Assembly (NCBI GenBank): GCA_035048495.1
Contig: CM068549.1
Span: forward strand, 15,471,103 to 15,535,102
From: Euptelea pleiosperma
Taxonomy: Eukaryota > Streptophyta > Magnoliopsida > Ranunculales > Eupteleaceae
DNA length: 64,000 nt
Direction: 5' to 3'
Position 1 is the first letter of the stretch, and the number at the start of each line of letters is the position of its first letter. The notes under the pieces are model-generated. The model did not search any database, had not been told where the DNA came from, and was given only the letters and a program-made list of their open reading frames with translations. The translations under genes were made by a program, and so were the position numbers. This document shows, piece by piece, positions 63,886 to 64,000 of the stretch.

Positions 63886-64000
63886 AATGAAGAAGCAAAG
63901 GAGTGAAAGAGGCAAGAAAAAAGCCTATAATACCCCAAAAAAAGTTTCCAAGAACAAAAAATAGATACCTAATGGAAGCCGACGAACAAGGAACACCCAT

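Larger units (their letters stand above)
46419..64000 (+). other. Open-ended ABCC intron (inferred)
   Basis: Exon 13 ends with a GT donor at 46419. No further ABCC exon was found to the end of the window, so this stretch is either an intron longer than 17.5 kb or the point where the gene is broken. It holds the LINE, H, I, L, K and J. Confidence 0.55.
59336..64000 (-). mobile_element. Ty1/copia element J, runs off the window
   Basis: The 3' LTR is 59336-59506, followed by the purine-tract complement CTCCCCCTCAAG. Polyprotein domains run leftwards from a gag start at 63885. The 5' LTR lies beyond 64000. It is in the C/E/I family and is inserted in copia K, probably with target TGACA (59331-59335), which cannot be confirmed without the other end. 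Confidence 0.85.

Overview
This is nuclear DNA of a flowering plant, most likely one with a large, transposon-rich genome. The evidence is one plant-type ABCC (MRP) transporter gene with GT-AG introns, embedded in layers of Ty1/copia LTR retrotransposons that use the plant initiator-Met primer site TGGTATCAGAGC. LINEs, hAT-type and Tourist-like DNA elements and a TRIM are also present. The species cannot be named from the sequence.

The only host gene I can support is the middle of an ABCC13-like transporter on the + strand. Thirteen exons between 21903 and 46418 join in consistent splice phase into 603 uninterrupted codons. They cover the end of transmembrane domain 1, the whole first nucleotide-binding domain and the first part of transmembrane domain 2. 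The 5' exons lie left of the window or are lost. The 3' exons, including the second ATPase domain, must lie right of 64000 if the gene is whole. Nearly everything else in 22-64 kb is intron filled with transposons.

Layout. 1-1540: 3' end of copia A (+) carrying a Tourist-like MITE. 1590-4420: two LINE fragments. 4597-11060: a minus-strand LINE remnant with a 157-bp tandem repeat, cut by a TRIM (5068-5387) and by complete copia B (5432-10804). About 11150-19731: a Sirevirus-like LTR with GATCGATC palindromes, split by complete copia C (12305-19411), which itself holds a hAT-type element (13160-14608). 20160-21475: copia fragment F. 21903-22791: ABCC exons 1-4. 22792-34187: an intron with copia E, into which hAT M2 inserted, into which copia D inserted, plus an RTE-type LINE end. 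34188-35059: exons 5-8. 35060-44046: an intron with complete copia G and a solo LTR rich in GGTCGACC. 44047-46418: exons 9-13. 46419-64000: an open-ended intron with a LINE ORF1 piece cut by copia H, which is cut by copia I; then a 3.5-kb hAT-type element L, copia K, and copia J, which interrupts K and runs off the window.

Target-site duplications fix the nesting: GGTAG for C, AAAGG for B, AGAAT for D, GTCTC for G, TATAG for I, ATTCCGCG for M1 and ATCGG(A/G)TT for L. By eye, LTR-LTR divergence puts B and D as the youngest insertions and C and G as several-fold older. No copia polyprotein is intact. Several have lost catalytic residues of protease or reverse transcriptase, so none of the copies seen here looks autonomous.

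The main unusual signals are the intact transporter frame hidden across about 24 kb of nested elements, a copy of host flank duplicated inside the LTR of element D, palindrome clusters in three unrelated LTRs, and tandem-repeat leaders in two copia elements. No undescribed protein-coding system was found.
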